NCBI GenBank assembly: GCA_947625775.1
Contig: CANQPM010000004.1
Coordinates: 1-64,000, forward strand
Source: an uncultured Lachnospiraceae bacterium
Lineage (GTDB): Bacteria; Bacillota; Clostridia; Lachnospirales; Lachnospiraceae
Reading direction: 5' to 3'
Length of the DNA: 64,000 nt
Position 1 is the stretch's first letter. Each line of letters starts with the position of its first letter. This document shows, piece after piece, positions 62,789-64,000 of this stretch. Made by a program: the position numbers and the translations under genes. A model generated the notes under the pieces. The model did no database searches and was not told the DNA's origin. It saw only the letters and a program-made list of their open reading frames with translations.

Positions 62789-63748
62789 ATGGCTACTGCG
62801 GAGCAGATTAAAAGTCTGGTAAAAGCTTATGCCGACTGTAATGATGAAAAGTTTAAAACCGTTGTTTTGCAGATTGCGGCGCATGAAGCTAGACTTGGAC
62901 ACGATAATTTAGCGCGTGACTTGAAAAAGCAGATTGACAGGGTTGGAAACAAGAGAGCAAATATTGTACAACTTACTTCTACCAATCCCATGCTTTCATT
63001 ATCAATGCCCTCTCATGATTTGTCAGAATTAATTGTTTCAGAAGATATCAGTGATAAGATTCAAAGAATTCTGAATGAATATAGGAATAGGAATAGACTT
63101 ATATCTTACGGATTGACAAATAGAAGAAAGATATTGATAGAAGGAAATCCAGGAACAGGGAAAACCTTAACGGCCTCAATTATTGCATCTGAGCTATCTT
63201 TGCCTTTATATACAGTACAAATGGATAAACTTGTCACAAAGTTTATGGGAGAAACAAGCGCAAAGCTTAGGCAGGTATTTGAGAGCATAGAATCAACAAT
63301 AGGTGTATATCTTTTTGATGAATTTGACGCTATAGGTGCAGACCGAAGCCTTGATAATGAAGTAGGCGAAATGCGGAGAATCCTTAATTCGTTTCTACAG
63401 TTTATAGAACAAGATAATTCCGAAAGTATTATTGTAGCAGCGACAAACAGTCAAAAACTTTTGGATCAAGCTTTGTTCAGAAGATTTGATGATGTATTGC
63501 ACTATACGCTACCTACATCTGTAGAGATTAAGCGTTTATTTGAATATAAGTTAGAATCATATGATAATCACGTTTCAATTTCAAAGAATATGGTGAATGC
63601 AGCAGAGGGGCTAAGCCACGCAGAAATTGCAAGAGTCTGTGATGATGCGATAAAGAATTCCATATTAGATGATGAGCCTATTACAAGTAAAGCAGTGATT
63701 GCATTATTGAGTGAGAGGCACGACGTATATTCGTGTAAGGAGGCATAA
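62789..63748 (+). CDS. AAA-family ATPase of a putative ATPase/subtilisin pair
   Basis: The 319-residue cytosolic ATPase has a short N-terminal domain, then an AAA module with Walker A G-N-P-G-T-G-K-T (about 117-124), Walker B Y-L-F-D-E-F-D-A-I (about 172-180), sensor A-A-T-N-S and the R-R-F-D arginine motif. ATG 62789 is used because GGGAGG lies eight bases upstream; GTG 62780 overlaps that site. It is followed six bases later by a subtilisin-type gene start, an arrangement that recurs in mobile elements and is suspected to act in defence. Confidence 0.85.
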   Translation: MATAEQIKSLVKAYADCNDEKFKTVVLQIAAHEARLGHDNLARDLKKQIDRVGNKRANIVQLTSTNPMLSLSMPSHDLSELIVSEDISDKIQRILNEYRNRNRLISYGLTNRRKILIEGNPGTGKTLTASIIASELSLPLYTVQMDKLVTKFMGETSAKLRQVFESIESTIGVYLFDEFDAIGADRSLDNEVGEMRRILNSFLQFIEQDNSESIIVAATNSQKLLDQALFRRFDDVLHYTLPTSVEIKRLFEYKLESYDNHVSISKNMVNAAEGLSHAEIARVCDDAIKNSILDDEPITSKAVIALLSERHDVYSCKEA

Positions 63749-63754
63749 ATATAG

Positions 63755-64000
63755 ATGGCAGTAGAAAAAAGGAACATTTTTCTGACACATACAGTTGAAA
63801 CTATGCCTTATATATCAACATCAAAGCCAATAGGAACAAATTATCCGAAACGTACTGTTGCAGAACATGCGGCATTTATAGAGAAAAAATTGCAAAAATG
63901 TTATGCAGATTCATTATCACAGAAGCAGGTGGCAGCAATTCGTTACAAGGAAGGTACTTATCTTGAATTTTCAAGTGCCAAGGGACATGATTTGGCTATC
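63755..64000 (+). CDS. N-terminus of S8 (subtilisin)-type partner protein, cut by window end
   Basis: 82 residues are visible from ATG 63755 (AAGGAGG upstream). They contain the stretch E-H-A-A-F-I-E-K-K-L-Q-K-C-Y and Q-V-A-A-I-R-Y-K-E-G-T-Y-L-E-F-S, which in my experience heads the subtilisin-like proteases paired with this ATPase type. The catalytic domain lies beyond 64000, so the assignment rests on the N-terminus and context. Confidence 0.55.
   Translation, partial: MAVEKRNIFLTHTVETMPYISTSKPIGTNYPKRTVAEHAAFIEKKLQKCYADSLSQKQVAAIRYKEGTYLEFSSAKGHDLAI

Larger units (their letters stand above)
23574..64000. mobile_element. Integrative conjugative element at tRNA-Arg (left part; right end beyond window)
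   Basis: The element begins after tRNA-Arg with integrase-arm-like repeats and a tyrosine integrase. It continues through injection-system and Rhs cargo, an agr-like regulator pair and sigma factor, and a complete-looking minus-strand type IV transfer operon with VirB4, VirD4, VirB6-like, VirB2-like and a cell-wall peptidase. No relaxase was recognised in the window. No repeat of the tRNA 3' end was seen before 64000, so the right junction is outside. The integrase is 5'-truncated, so this copy may depend on another recombinase. Confidence 0.75.

Overview
The window looks like the chromosome of a gut-type, low-to-mid GC Clostridia, most likely Lachnospiraceae. This rests on recognised families (DUF3881, DUF4446 beside parAB, PrgI-VirB4 and DUF3852 type conjugation genes) and on codon style; no taxonomic search was possible.

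1-23407 is host chromosome with accessory patches. It holds a frameshifted gene end, an Rpn-family nuclease behind a long inverted repeat, a stand-alone CheY, a UDP-sugar pyrophosphorylase/HAD phosphatase pair and dtd. A HpaII-type restriction-modification set with Vsr follows, and its right edge meets an araC-type gene that has lost its 5' end. Next come small enzymes (SRPBCC, GNAT, acyltransferase, TraX), then a decayed patch of immunity-like genes, an HTH remnant and a DUF4143 ATPase remnant with an intact paralogue (12.3-17.3 kb). The core cluster parA-parB-DUF4446-HD-GYP-serS-DUF3881 ends at a tRNA-Arg(CCT).

23574-64000 (right end not reached) is an integrated conjugative element at that tRNA. 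A 5'-truncated tyrosine integrase lies beside a seven-copy TGCTAAT array and is fused head to head with a degraded contractile-injection-type operon: sheath-like protein, truncated actin/Hsp70-like ATPase, a small protein, two Vgr-like spike proteins and a pentapeptide protein. This runs into a 15-kb Rhs array (31.5-46.6 kb). Five Rhs C-terminal toxin tips are each followed by a different putative immunity gene. Only the first Rhs is joined to the upstream operon, through an in-frame chimera with an immunity-like protein. The others are 5'-truncated cassettes, and an IS630-family element sits in the array.

46.7-50.5 kb is a control region: an HhH-motif protein, a ribbon-helix-helix-like protein behind a phased GGTTATAA array, an Agr-type LytTR regulator and GHKL kinase, tandem terminators, a small sigma factor and an Orf8-like protein. 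The transfer operon is on the minus strand (62.4 to 50.5 kb): VirB2-like pilin, VirB6-like membrane protein, secreted or membrane protein, C39 peptidase, PrgI-VirB4, DUF5697, DUF6100, winged-helix protein, VirD4 coupling protein and an acidic protein. Its leader carries a four-copy phased GTGC operator array and three hairpins. No relaxase was recognised. An AAA ATPase and the start of a subtilisin-type partner, a possible defence pair, close the window.

The most unusual content is the archive of Rhs toxin/immunity cassettes coupled to remnants of an injection system inside a conjugative element. It includes a toxin tip that is in the -1 frame relative to its Rhs core at an A_AAA_AAA run.
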